Below, piece after piece: positions 38,421 through 49,230 of a stretch of DNA of 64,000 bases (position 1 is the stretch's first letter; each line of letters opens with the position of its first letter). The stretch lies in the NCBI GenBank assembly GCA_021904315.1, contig CM038917.1, forward strand, positions 10,586,041 to 10,650,040, in the 5' to 3' direction. The position numbers were made by a program, and so were the translations under genes. The stretch is from Sphagnum magellanicum (Eukaryota; Streptophyta; Sphagnopsida; Sphagnales; Sphagnaceae). The notes below the pieces were generated by a model that saw only the letters and a list, made by a program, of their open reading frames with translations, did not search any database and was not told the DNA's origin.

Positions 38421-39029
38421 CTATGGAAAGAAAGGTGGAAAAGACAATTTAGTTTGCAATGGCCATTTTTTTGATGTGTTAAGGTTGCTATGTTGCATAT
38501 GATGACTTACATCAAAAACGTATGGTTCCTTAAAATTCACTTGCACAGTAGACTTACTCTCAGTCGTCAAATCAACACAAGTACCACCGAATCCAATGCT
38601 GGGATACAAGGTGGTTTTCAAGTTACAAGGCTTCAAACGGACTAACTTTCCATTCTTGGTGAAAAAAATCTCTCCTGTCACATAATTGACCCCTGCTCCC
38701 ACAGTGTCCCCCACAGTGAACTCAAAATCATCCCTGAAATTTTCAACCACGGCTACGTTATCACAGACGAAGATGCCATTACTATAATAGCCATAGGTGT
38801 TGGAATACCGCCCTGGTAGACTATCATTCTCGAAGTTTTCATTAGTAAAGCCGATGGAAACACGTGTATTCAACTCGTCCTTGATTTCGATCTCGAAGTA
38901 ATAGGACATTGTTTGCTCATGCCATGTTGCTGGTTGACAAGTTTGAATAGCAGCTTTAACGTAAGAACCCCAAGGCCATTCCCCGCTCCTGAACTTCACA
39001 TGTTGTGACAATTTACTAGTAATGACCAC
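38421..39029 (-). CDS. SPRY domain, probable 3' exon of the ankyrin-PGG gene
   Basis: An open frame of about 200 codons immediately downstream of, and sharing one base with, the stop of the ankyrin-PGG frame, one frame over. It contains a complete SPRY fold: SGEWPWGSYVKAAIQ, SYYFEIEIKDE, RVSIGFTNENFEN, YGYYSNGIF, FTVGDTVGAGVNY, GEIFFTKNGK, TLYPSIGF and VQVNFKEPYVF. The frame has no ATG before the domain (it opens at GTG), so it is unlikely to be a separate gene. The decayed paralogues also carry SPRY directly after PGG. I infer a fused protein, joined by an intron (a GTATGT donor at 39124 and an AAG acceptor giving 38993 would remove 131 bases and restore the frame) or separated by a recent frameshift. 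SPRY domains bind protein partners; here it would hang on the C-terminal side of the membrane domain. Confidence 0.8.
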   Translation of the reverse strand: MVITSKLSQHVKFRSGEWPWGSYVKAAIQTCQPATWHEQTMSYYFEIEIKDELNTRVSIGFTNENFENDSLPGRYSNTYGYYSNGIFVCDNVAVVENFRDDFEFTVGDTVGAGVNYVTGEIFFTKNGKLVRLKPCNLKTTLYPSIGFGGTCVDLTTESKSTVQVNFKEPYVFDVSHHMQHSNLNTSKKWPLQTKLSFPPFFP

Positions 39030-39124
39030 TAAAAGGTCACTACTAGTTTTCGTGTTAAGCCATGTTTGTGAATCCTCCTTTCCATCTCATCATCTGTGTT
39101 TACTTCTCCTTGCATAAAACATAC
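38994..39124 (-). other. Candidate intron linking PGG and SPRY exons
   Basis: GTATGT donor at 39124 and GTGAAG| acceptor ending at 38994. Removing 131 bases (not a multiple of three) joins the ankyrin-PGG frame to the SPRY frame just before FRSGEWPWG. The length is close to the gene's other introns (106 and about 110). The pyrimidine tract is poor, and other donor-acceptor pairs are possible. Confidence 0.4.
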
Positions 39125-42100
39125 AGTTTGCAACCACGCCCAAAAGCTTTTATGCAAGGTTACGCACAAATTGTAACCCTTGGATGTTGTTTCCTCTTCC
39201 ATATCTGTTGTCTCCTCTTCCATCTCATCATCTTTTTGTTCCCTTTCCAGGACATTGGCCAACGATTCTCTCAACTTGCCCAAGAATTTAATCATCGTCC
39301 AACTACAAATTGCCAACCCTATTACTACAGAAATCTTCATGCTTGTCATGTCCTTGTGAATTGGTGGTAGCACTGCAAAACCCGCACACACAAATGATAC
39401 CAGTACTGTTCCTACGGAACACAAAAGTAGTATTGATGTCCATTGTAATTCCTTGCGCACAGAGCGCAACGCCACCACAATGAAAGTAGTATCCAAGTCA
39501 GGGAAAGCAGCTTTTGCCCCTGAGATCACAGTGCCGATTGCGAAGAAAAAAGACAAGGTGTTAAACACCCAAAACAGGCGAAGACTGTAGTGCAACTCTA
39601 CAGCTGCAAAGGACTCAAATACTCCAGGAGGGGTTGCAAGAGAAGATTGAGGGAACTGATAGTCAGTGGTGTAACCCAAGGGCGGCTGTAACCAACTTGC
39701 AAATGTAATCCCAGCTATGAGGGCACCCCCAACAAGAAGTGCATTCGCTGCATCGATGAAGACTTGTCTATCTCTGTATTGTCTGTCCAAGAAGTCTTTC
39801 ACGTCAGAGCGTTCCATGAGTCTATTGGTAATTTCTTCAAATTTCTCCTTGCGTTGTCTCTCCAAAAGAAATTTGAACTTTGAACGCTCCAAAAGTTTGC
39901 TGTTGCTATTTTGTTGGCGTTCTTTGGCATATTGAAGACATGTTTTGCCATTTCGATCTTGTAAGTTTGCTCGCAACCGTTCTTCTTTCGCTAGACATAA
40001 AGCCTTCACCACATTTGGTTGACACTTTATAGTAGCAAAGTGTAGGGCTGTCTGCCCTTTTTTGTTTCTCCCATTCAGGTCCACTTCTGCTTTCAGATTC
40101 AACAACTTGTTCACAATGTGAACGTGCCCCTTAATGGCAGCAAGGTGAAGAGGGCTATTTCCACGAATGTTGATTGCATCAAGGGCTAATTCTCCCACAC
40201 GCTTCAACATCACATCCACTACCTCATCATGCCCTTCCTTACAAGCAAGGTGCAATGGCGTATTCTCCTCCTCGTTTGTTGCGTTGAGGTTCAACTTAGT
40301 GGTACGCTTTTGATCATTATTCATTTCTGTGGAACCTGAATCAGTCGTTTGTTGAGTATCATCGAACTCCAACAACATGGCCACTATCTCATCTTGCCCT
40401 GCTTCAGCAGCAAGGTGTAGTGGTGTATTATCACAATCATTTGTGATATTTAACTCCGGTTTAGTTCCTGCACGCTCCAACAACTCCTTCACCACCTCCA
40501 CATGCCCCTCTTCAATAGCCAGGTGTAAGGGGCTATTCCCATCCACGTTCGTCTTGTCCAACCCGCACTTTTCACCATCAGCATGTTCCAAAAGCACCTT
40601 TACCACCTCTAGATAGCCTCCTTTAGTAGCGAGGTGCAATGGTGTATTGGAAGCCTTGTTTCTCGCACCCAGTTTCAATTTAAGACCACATCCCAACAAC
40701 ACGTCGACCACCTGAACATGCCTTTTTTCAACAGCGAGGTGTAGTGGTGTGTTTCCATCGTTATTCTTGTCATCGAGATCAAATTCGGTAGCTGCGTGAT
40801 CCAACAACACCTGAACTACCTTATCATGGCCGTTCCTGGTAGCTTGGTGTAGCAAAGTGTTTCCGTTAGCATTCTTCACTTCCAAGTCCAATGTGCTACA
40901 ACGTTCCAACAAAAGTTGCACCACCTCCACATGCCCTCCTTCAGCAGCGAGGTGTAGTGGTGTATTTTTGTCGTTGTTCTGCTCCTTGAGGTACGATTCA
41001 ACGTGGTCCACCACAACTTTCACTTTGTCAACATTCCCTTCCTCACTGTCTAGGTGGAATTGTATGTTTCCATCCATGTTCTCCTCATTGAAGTGCACCT
41101 TATTGGCATGTTCTAATAACATGTTCGTCACTTCAACACACCCGCTCTTGGTAGCAATGTGTAGTGTTGTGTTTCCACTGCAGCTGTTCTTCCTAGTGAG
41201 GTCCGATTCAGAAGTGAACTCCAACAACACCCTTACTACTGCAACATGTCCCTTGTCAATTGCAAGATCCAAAGGTGTAAAGGAATTGGAGTTTTGAGTG
41301 GTTAAGTCAATCAAGCATGCATCTTGTCCAAGGAACCTCTCCACAACATTCACGTGCCCTGCTTGTGCGGCAATGTGCAAGGGTGTGCAACCTTCGTCAT
41401 CTTGGACATTGATTTTGATTCCTGGCTCTCGAAAAAGCAAGTCGACAAGTTCCGGAGATCCTGTCCGTGCCGCAAAGTGCAGTGCCGTGAGATTGGTACT
41501 CCTTTCCTGTTTCATTGGTCGAAATAGAAGGAACTCCTTCTCAAACTCTAATGGCATCATATATATGCTCGGTTTTTTATTTGTTGAAGGCATCCCTGAT
41601 CCCACGTTTATGTCAATGTTTTTTACATGGAGCAACAAGTTCACTATGGCTTCTCGATTATCAGCTTTTGATCGAGTAGCCACGTGTAAGGGCGTGAGTC
41701 CGTGAATGTCTTGCGCATTTATGTCAATGTCATCCCACTTGAGTAACTCCTCCACTACTTCCACACTGTTGCATTCCACCCCGTAGTGAATAGGGAACCT
41801 CTTGAAGCCATCGCTTCGGTTCAAATGGCAGCCAACATGTGATGATCTCAGTGTCCTTTCTGCTTGAAGAAGCATCTGCATCACCTTGCATCTGTCTTGC
41901 TGTGATCGTCTGCTTCCCAAATCGCGATCAGGATTCTCGTCGCCTTCTGCTACTAGATGGAGAGCTGTCATCCCAACGTGATTGGTGGCATCAACCTTCA
42001 CCCTTGGATCCTTTATTAGAAGCTCCACAACCTTTGGGCAAGCGAACCTTGCCGCCACATGGAGAGGAGTTCTTTGGTGTGCGGTAGCATTCACGAGTAT

Positions 42101-42506
42101 TTTGGGGTGTTGAAGCAACAATTTGACGAACTCCCACCTTTCGTCCTTAGTTGACGCTATGTGCAGTGGTGTTCGAGACAAAAAATCATGACTATTCACG
42201 TCTATTGTAGGATGCTCCAACAGGGCCTTTGTACATATTCAAAACAAAGACGGAATCAGTTGAAACACACACAAACAAGAATTATTTTAGTTATTTCGTT
42301 ATGCAAGAGTCATTCAATGGAAGTGATTCTACCTTGGCAACACCCGTGTCTGGATTATGCCGTATTGCTTTGTGGAGGGGGCAATAGTTATCGAGGAAGC
42401 GTCCCTTTTGTTCGTTCACGTCCACATTCGATCGGTTCAACAATAGGTTCCGCATCTCGTCTTCACTACCAGAAAATGCTATATTCCACAACTTCTTTTG
42501 TGCCAT
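39029..42506 (-). CDS. Ankyrin-repeat membrane protein with PGG domain (ACD6/ITN1-type)
   Basis: Exon 1 (42333-42506) starts at ATG 42506 (MAQKKLWNIAF). Exon 2 starts at 42226 and runs to TAG at 39029-39031, giving about 1,123 residues. The junction GCCAAG|GCCCTG joins in phase inside an ankyrin repeat. About 20 ankyrin repeats follow (TPLHLA-type cores such as NTPLHLAAEGGHVEVVQLLL), at residues ~40-840; one near the middle is degenerate (FHLDS). A short basic helix is followed by the PGG domain from about residue 883 (AANALLVGGALIAGITFASW) with four hydrophobic helices, then an acidic DDEMEEETTDMEEETT tail. Relatives act at plasma or endomembranes in plant immunity and stress signalling. No break is visible in exon 2. 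It is the only intact member of the family here. The true C-terminus is uncertain because the SPRY frame may be spliced on. Confidence 0.9.
42227..42332 (-). other. Intron 1 of the ankyrin-PGG gene
   Basis: 106 bases, GTAGAATC at the donor and ATGTACAAAG at the acceptor. Splicing restores an uninterrupted ankyrin repeat (VAKALLEHP), phase 0. Confidence 0.85.
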
Positions 42507-42547
42507 CCTGCTCGACTTCCGAAAGGAGTCACTCTCTCGTGCACGAC

Positions 42548-42657
42548 CTGTAGAGATTTTATAACTAGAACTTGAGTAGTCTGTGAAGTTTAACCCACAA
42601 TCAACGAAAAAATCTTGAACGCCACCAAAACTAGATCCTGAGCAGCTAGAAACTCAC
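42548..42657 (-). other. Probable 5'-UTR intron of the ankyrin-PGG gene
   Basis: A strong donor GAG|GTGAGTTT at 42657 and acceptor TCTCTACAG|GTCG ending at 42548, 110 bases. It lies between the TATA-like element and the ATG at 42506. Inferred from splice signals only. Confidence 0.55.
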
Positions 42658-42795
42658 CTCCCCAACGTATAAATCATGACCTTGGGCTCAGCTAACACGC
42701 TTTGAATCAGCACTCGTGAATTTGATGAACTCTTGACGACGTGCAGGACTATCTTCGCACAAAAGTTGCTGATGAGTTCTGGTTTCAGGTTTCTT

Positions 42796-42803
42796 TTTTT
42801 ATA
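42796..42803 (-). promoter_or_regulatory. TATA-like element upstream of the ankyrin-PGG gene
   Basis: TATAAAAA on the minus strand, followed about 140 bases downstream by the putative 5'-UTR donor. It would place transcription start near 42765 and a 5' UTR with one intron. Not proven. Confidence 0.4.
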
Positions 42804-42809
42804 CATTGC

Positions 42810-44165
42810 AAGGAGAGTTGCTGATGATCATGACTGCCAAAGCTTTTTGGTTTGGTGGGGACCCTAACAGAGGTGGTACGTCAGAACTATAAGCAAACTT
42901 GACGTTACTCCAAACTAGTTCTTCAACTTCTGTAGCCTTTTGCTTCAATGATTTCTACTTCAACTAGACACCCATATTTTTTTGCTAACGAGGACACACT
43001 AGCAGACATTTTCTGACGTGGATGGGTAATCGGACCGCCCTAGTAGAGAACCGGACAACCCACGTGGTTTTTCAGGTACCACTACGCATCTGTAGTGTGC
43101 CTGGAATTACGTTTGTGGTCAGGTTCTGTGCCGGAAATACCTGTGCAGCGGTACACAAGAGAAGCTATTTCCAACTTTTGTTCACCTCTGAATTTTAATT
43201 TAATTCAATTTTTTAGTTTATTTACTTTATGCTAAACTTGAATGATTTTGAGCGTCCTAGTACTGGAATCCAGGACCCAAGTTTTTTTTCCTCGATAATA
43301 TACTTGTACTGCACTGAAAGTCATGTTTGTTGCAGTGGTGTTTCTTTTTCAATTTCCTGATGAGCCATGGTAGCGATGTCTAATGGCATGTTATGTGAAA
43401 ACTGTGGTGTGTTCATGGAATGTAATAACCTTTGTATGAGCTTTGTTGTGCACAAAAACCACCATAGAAGTTGGGACATTATATGGTGTTAGTACTAAAA
43501 AAATTGCAGGAGGCAAACACTCAGGACAGATGGAACCACACCCTACTCCATAACCAAAATAATGCCACATAATGGTTTTTCAAAAAAACCCTATCAGCCT
43601 CCATTTGCTCATTCATTCCATTTGTTGCACCCTGCCTCCACAGGGGACAGGAACCCGGGCATTGGGTTGTTCAGTTCCATTTGCCACGGAGTTGCTTTGC
43701 TTTGCTTTGTTTGATGACCATCTTTCAAATTGATTTGAACTGTATTAAAGTTTTTCCAAGCATCATGATGTTCCCATAAATTTCATTATGTGTCCCAAAA
43801 AGTCCAAAGTTGTGCTAGTGAGAAAAAGAATCGAACCGCCCTAGTACAGAACCGGAGAATCCACCTGGGTTTTTTGGTACCACTATGTAATTGTAGTGCA
43901 TCTGTACATCTGCAATCACGTTTGTGGTCTGGTTCTGTGCATCAAATAGCTGTGCAGCGGTACACGTTAAGCCATTTCCAAGTTCCCTTAGTTCTCTAAA
44001 TTTTTTATTTTATTTAATTTTGTACTACAATTGATTTATGTCAAACTTGAATGATGTTGAACGCCATAGTACTGGGACTTCACGACCGAAGTTTTCTCCC
44101 TCATCCATATAATTGTACTGCACTGAAAGTCATGTCTGTCATAGATGAGAGGGAAGATTAGCTGA
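42810..44165. repeat. Upstream region with duplicated promoter-like module
   Basis: 43010-43345 recurs at 43820-44150: CCGCCCTAGTA(C/G)AGAACCGG, then GGTACCACTA, GTGCAGCGGTACAC and TTGTACTGCACTGAAAGTCATG. The last part occurs a third time at 49255-49365. The modules lie upstream of the gene, so they may be duplicated regulatory DNA, but no function is shown. 43380-43780 belongs to a family with copies at 46530-46830 and 60570-61000. No gene. Confidence 0.55.
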
Positions 44166-45933
44166 GTCACTCGCCTCACTACTCAGGCATCACTACTTGC
44201 CGTCACTTTGGCTACAAACAAAAATTCCTGAAAACAGATACTGCTCAGACGATCTTCAGCACAGGTTTTTTTAAGGAATTTTTGTTTGTAGCCGAAGTGG
44301 TCATGGGTAGGTAGATGTAGAAAAAGTGGCGATCATCCCTCTGACGATGTAGCCAAATGTGGCTATATGACAGAAATAAAATAACAATCTTTAAACAACC
44401 TTTTATATTTTTGGCTAAACAATGAAAATTAAATGTACGAATTTGGCGAATATTATTATTTTCCTCACGTCTGGTGACTGAAAACCTTCAAAATCACTCA
44501 TTCTTATTTTTAAATTTCGTCAAAAAAAGCTCGACTCCTGAGGAGCTGCTGGTGGAACTTAGTGGAACTTAATACCAAGTCTGAGAAAGGGTACGCCCAC
44601 CCTGGTCCAGAAATTGTACAACCCATTATTTTTTCCTACAACCACACAAGTGTTGTGCAGTAATAATCATGCTCGTCAGACCATAAACGACATCCGTCAA
44701 TTTGGTGGTAAAGTCCAGCTGAGCTCTTCTGTTCTGTGCAAGCTCTTGTTTTGCGCCAGAAACGCTCAGGGCTGCTCCAGTGCACAGGAACCCACTTGCA
44801 TCGATTCTGGAGGAGCCTGCTAGCAACATTTATGGAAAGCTTATAAGTACTAGCTATGGAACATGCAACGGTTCATTCATTCCTACCAATTCGTTGTGAA
44901 ATGAAAGAAAGTAGAACTTGAATGTTGAATTGAAGTAAAAGGGCTTTAATTTTCTGTTCTCAACAGGGTTTATTTTAGGAAATGTAGAATATCAAACAGG
45001 TGGCGATCATTAAAGAAAATCTGATGCACTTATGGCGATAAGAGAAAGATTGAGACAAGAAATGCGATGCACTTAATGGCTGCAACAATATTTATAGCAT
45101 TAGCTAATATGAAGTACTGGCTACAAGATCAATGAAAAAGGTGCTCAGCTAGCGATGCCCTTTCCATTTCTCACCAGTTAATTTCGCAGGGTCGCTGTCA
45201 CACTTCGCAATTTGCCGATAAATCGTCAATTAAAAAAAGACTGATTTTCGATCATTTTCGTAAAACGTATTAGATTATATCGTGAGAATGGAAAGGAATG
45301 TGAAGGGTTCAACTTCTCCCAATATTTTTATTTTGTAACTTGCAATTTCCAACACTTTCAAATAAGTTTCCAGGGTATTATATAATTTTATTAGCATTTT
45401 TTTATATATTCCTATTTCTGAAAATGCATTCTTTCACTTTTAAACAAATTGCAGATATAGAACACATATTGGAATTTGGGATGGGGGTATAATTGGCCCC
45501 TTATCATATTCAAGGTGGTTTTCAACGTAGAGGGACTAAGCTTCCCAAAACATTTAGTAGGTTCGGAAAATAGCAATCGCTGGGACAAGAATTTATTTTG
45601 TTTTGTCGACACGTGTGCTGTTTTGGCGGGGTGAAAGAAAACCTTTATTGAACTGGCCATGAAAGATCTGGAAACCTGGAATTCAGTTAGTTGGAGTTAA
45701 TTTCCAAAGATGGGCTTATTGAAGGCTTTAAAAAGCATGCTGTTTTGGCTTCTCACATACTTCTCTGCATCAAGCAAATTGCAGATGACTTCTTTTGTAT
45801 TGAAAGGACACTAGTACAATAGTTCAAAATGAAGATTCATTGCCATATACATTATACACATTCTAGATTTTGGTTCTAATAATCCTAGATATAGGTCCAT
45901 TGTTGACCCATTAAACTAGACAGTTTATGAATC

Positions 45934-45982
45934 TTTATGGTTATTGTGAACCGCTAACCCTAAAAATCACAATAACCATAAA
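45934..45982. repeat. Perfect 16-bp inverted repeat
   Basis: TTTATGGTTATTGTGA at 45934-45949 and its exact complement at 45967-45982, separated by 17 bases. It stands just before the 119-bp tandem repeat. Confidence 0.9.
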
Positions 45983-45993
45983 AATACGTTTAG

Positions 45994-46231
45994 TTTGGGT
46001 TGGAAATTGCTTCGTCCACACAAATACATGTGCAGATGGCACAAAATGGAAAAGTTCACGATTTATGTGCAATTTCTACCAATTATGATGATCGGTGTAC
46101 AACTTTTCAAATTTTGGGTTGGAAATTGCTTCATCCACACAAATACATGTGCAGATGGCACAAAATGGAAAAGTTCACGATTAATGTGCAATTTCTACCA
46201 ATTATGATGATCGGTGTACAACTTTTCAAAA
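45994..46231. repeat. 119-bp tandem repeat, two nearly identical units
   Basis: Units 45994-46112 and 46113-46231 start TTTGGGTTGGAAATTGCTTC and differ at only a few positions, so the duplication is recent. The ORFs across it are repeat by-products. Confidence 0.92.
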
Positions 46232-47420
46232 ATTGTCTTTATTTAACCACAGATCCCTACTATATATTTCATACTACTATAAACAACATCACTTATGACA
46301 TGTGCTTTTTTTAATCAAAAATTGAGATTTTTTGGAATTCTTTTTTCCACTGTAAACTAATTCAACTAATTTTAATATCAAAGAAAATTCAACATTTTTT
46401 CAATATTGCAAATTAAGGAAAAAAAAACTCCCCTGCTTTCAACTGTCTATGCAGGACTTGGAAGATCTTTTCCCCAACCAGATCATTTTATTGTATAACC
46501 TCTATACAAATGCAAATGAATATTTAGCCCAATGGCATGTTATGTGAAAACTGTGCTGTGTCCTTGGAATGTAACAACGTTTTCAGCTGTGTTGGGCATA
46601 AAAACTACCATAGAAGTTGGACATTATATGGTGTTAGTACCTCCCCCATGGCCTCCCCCAAGGCCATTGGGTTGTTAAGTTCCAGTTGCCCATGGAGTTG
46701 CTTTGCTTTGTTTGATGGCCATCTTTCAATTTGATTTGAACTGTATTAAAGTTTCTCCAATTATCCTCATGTTCCCATAAATTTCATCACCTGTTCCCAA
46801 GAAGTCCAAAGTTGTTCTAGGGGGAAAAAGAAAGGATTAATACCTTTCCCTAGCTGCCGGGGTAAATGATTCTTAACAATTCTAGCTAGTGAATGTGCTG
46901 GATAGAATTGTAAAGAATAGGACCAAAATTGGCATTTTTGAATTGCCCAATATCAACAGCTAGTTATAGAGAAGAAGCCAACTCGCATTGAACAAGGACA
47001 ATGAATGGGCCAAGCTTGATTTGCTAGTACAACTAGATCAGTTGATCAGCAACTGAATCACCAGCAATTGATTAGGTCAGTCAAGCGAGGCTGTCATCAG
47101 TCACCGACCATCACATCACATCTACCGCAATTATTTATTGCGCCCAGTGTTTTGTTTCTTCAATTTTGTGATGTTGCTTTAGTGGTGATCAACATTCAAA
47201 ATATGAGAATTCAAATTCTTAAGCACCCTTTCATTCTGTAGGCAATTGTGGCAATTTTTGGTTTTCTTTTGGAGTTTTTACTATAAAAAGTGAAAATTTT
47301 GACAGAACATTTTGTTGAAAAATGGCGAAAATTTTCCACCAAAAAAATCATCAAATGGGCTGTGCCTTTATGCAAGGCTTACACACTCACTTGGGTCAAA
47401 ACACTATACGCTAAAACTAG

Positions 47421-48090
47421 CTTCAACGTTATAGTGAGAAATCGCTGATCTTCCTCAGATTTGGAGTTTTACGCCCTACTTAAAACCATATATCTAACAC
47501 TCTGGCTCAAGAACCCCACCCCTCAATATTTGAGAGGCACTGGAAAAGCACTATCAGTTGGTGATTTCTCCCACCATCCTATATTCTGAGTTCTTTTTAT
47601 ATGTAATTTGGGACTGTCTGTTCCCCAGCCTTCCATTTGGGGTTTCTCTTATGTATGTTTTAGAGAAACAAGATGGAAAAATCAAAGACTGTCCAACTAC
47701 TCAGCACAGTGTTCTTTTTTCAACTCCATGATGTTCCATCAATTGTGAGCATCTCAACAGGACTTTAGTACTACCCTAGTATATTGCTGGTTCAGCAACA
47801 AGGTGACCAATAAAAAAAAATTCATTTACTTTCGGTAGTAAAAATAATAACATTTTACAACTTGGCACTAAACTAAATAATGAAGCTGGTGTGTTTAAAA
47901 TTTTCTTTCAGATTTTCAGCGTGGCAGGTGATTATTTTTCAGAATTATTGGCAATTCCAAAAATAATTAATTAGTGCCTAACCAGCCTACGTACTACAGC
48001 ATAAGGTGAGAAATTTTTGCAGCCTATCCAAAAAGTGAAAATTTGCTATAAAACATGCCCTGAAACTAAAATCTAAGCTCAAAGTTGTCA
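47421..48090. other. Gene-free stretch
   Basis: AT-rich, no conserved frame, no repeat structure recognised. Confidence 0.4.
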
Positions 48091-49230
48091 GATTTATAGT
48101 TTTAATTTCAAAAAAATTATGATTTTCCCCCCATAAAATAGGAAATATGCAACCTTTTTTTTAATTTGCATTTTGTGAAATGTCGCGCAAAACATATAGG
48201 ATTCTGAGCACTTGCAATAATGCCCCTGGCATTTATTTAATGCCACGTTGCCAGGGAACCCACGTCAGGACTTTTCATTGTACTCGTCGTATAACAACTC
48301 GTTGTAGCATCTCCAGGACGGTATGATGCTCTCATGGATGAATGGTCCAGCAGTATGATAGCTTGTACCCCAAACTGTGGATGAAATATAATAGTCAAGA
48401 AGTGCCAAATTTAGTTTGGGCATAGTATTCACCCATAGTAGGAAAATGGGATGCACATTATGTTTTGGATGAAAAATAGCAGCCCAATTACTGTGAACTC
48501 AGTTTCACCCTGTACCTAAGCCCAGGACACATATTGCCCTCCAAGTGAGTAGTAAAACCAAATAATTATTTTAGAGTGACCAACCCTAAGGATTGACTCA
48601 AGTGGTGTGGGTATATCTTTTAACCAGATATACCCATTGGGTACAGATAGGGTATATAATTTATCCCAATTTTTTTTTTTCAAATCAACATATTCTAATG
48701 ACACACCTTATTCATAATCTTGAATATAAGTAAGAAATATTCATACTCAAAGCTGGATATGTCTGGGTATCTGCATAAAAACATTAAGGTAAATATGACT
48801 TAAAATTGGTAGTTCTATTAGTTTTTTTTTTCAATTAGGATTGCCCATCACAAGAAAAACAATTTATATATTTATTTTTTAAAGCTGAACTTTGGAAGCT
48901 CCTCAAAATATAAGTTTGCATGTGAAAATTAAAAACCCTTTAGCCAAGCTATATAGCTGAAAATGTCAGAACTTTGGGCAACCCGTGGACAACCCATAAG
49001 GGACAAAATGGAGGATTGTTAACATGTGGTAAAAGTGCAAATGTTAAAACTTAGTCGTGATAAGTGCGGGTAAGAATATATCTCAAGTAGAAGACTTCCC
49101 TAATTTTGTAGGTCATAACTTTTGCATTGCGTAACAAATTTAGATGTTTCAAACTATTGGAGCATCCAAAGATGAGTTACAAATTATTTTTAGATTTCAT
49201 CCGCAACCATTTCATCATCATCTGAATTTT
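48091..49230. repeat. Dispersed block D, copy 2
   Basis: Matches 17841-19350. Shared words include CTCATGGATGAAT and GGTATATC/TTTTAACC around ATATACCCA. No gene. Confidence 0.75.

Larger units (their letters stand above)
44166..47420. repeat. Duplicated block C, copy 1 (holds the retroelement's empty site)
   Basis: Colinear in pieces with 49370-51004 and, after the retroelement, 60491-61690. Around 46460 it reads CTGTCTATGCAGGACTTGG without interruption, whereas the other copy is split there by the 9.5-kb retroelement. It carries an extra stretch, about 45600-46330, not found in copy 2. No gene. Confidence 0.8.

Noticed and set aside
40377-41705. Plus-strand ORFs opposite the ankyrin repeats
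   Set aside because: Mirror images of the repeated ankyrin codons; the minus-strand frame is the real one.
45995-46314. ORFs with repeated WKLL...HKYMCRW words
   Set aside because: Created by the 119-bp tandem DNA repeat.
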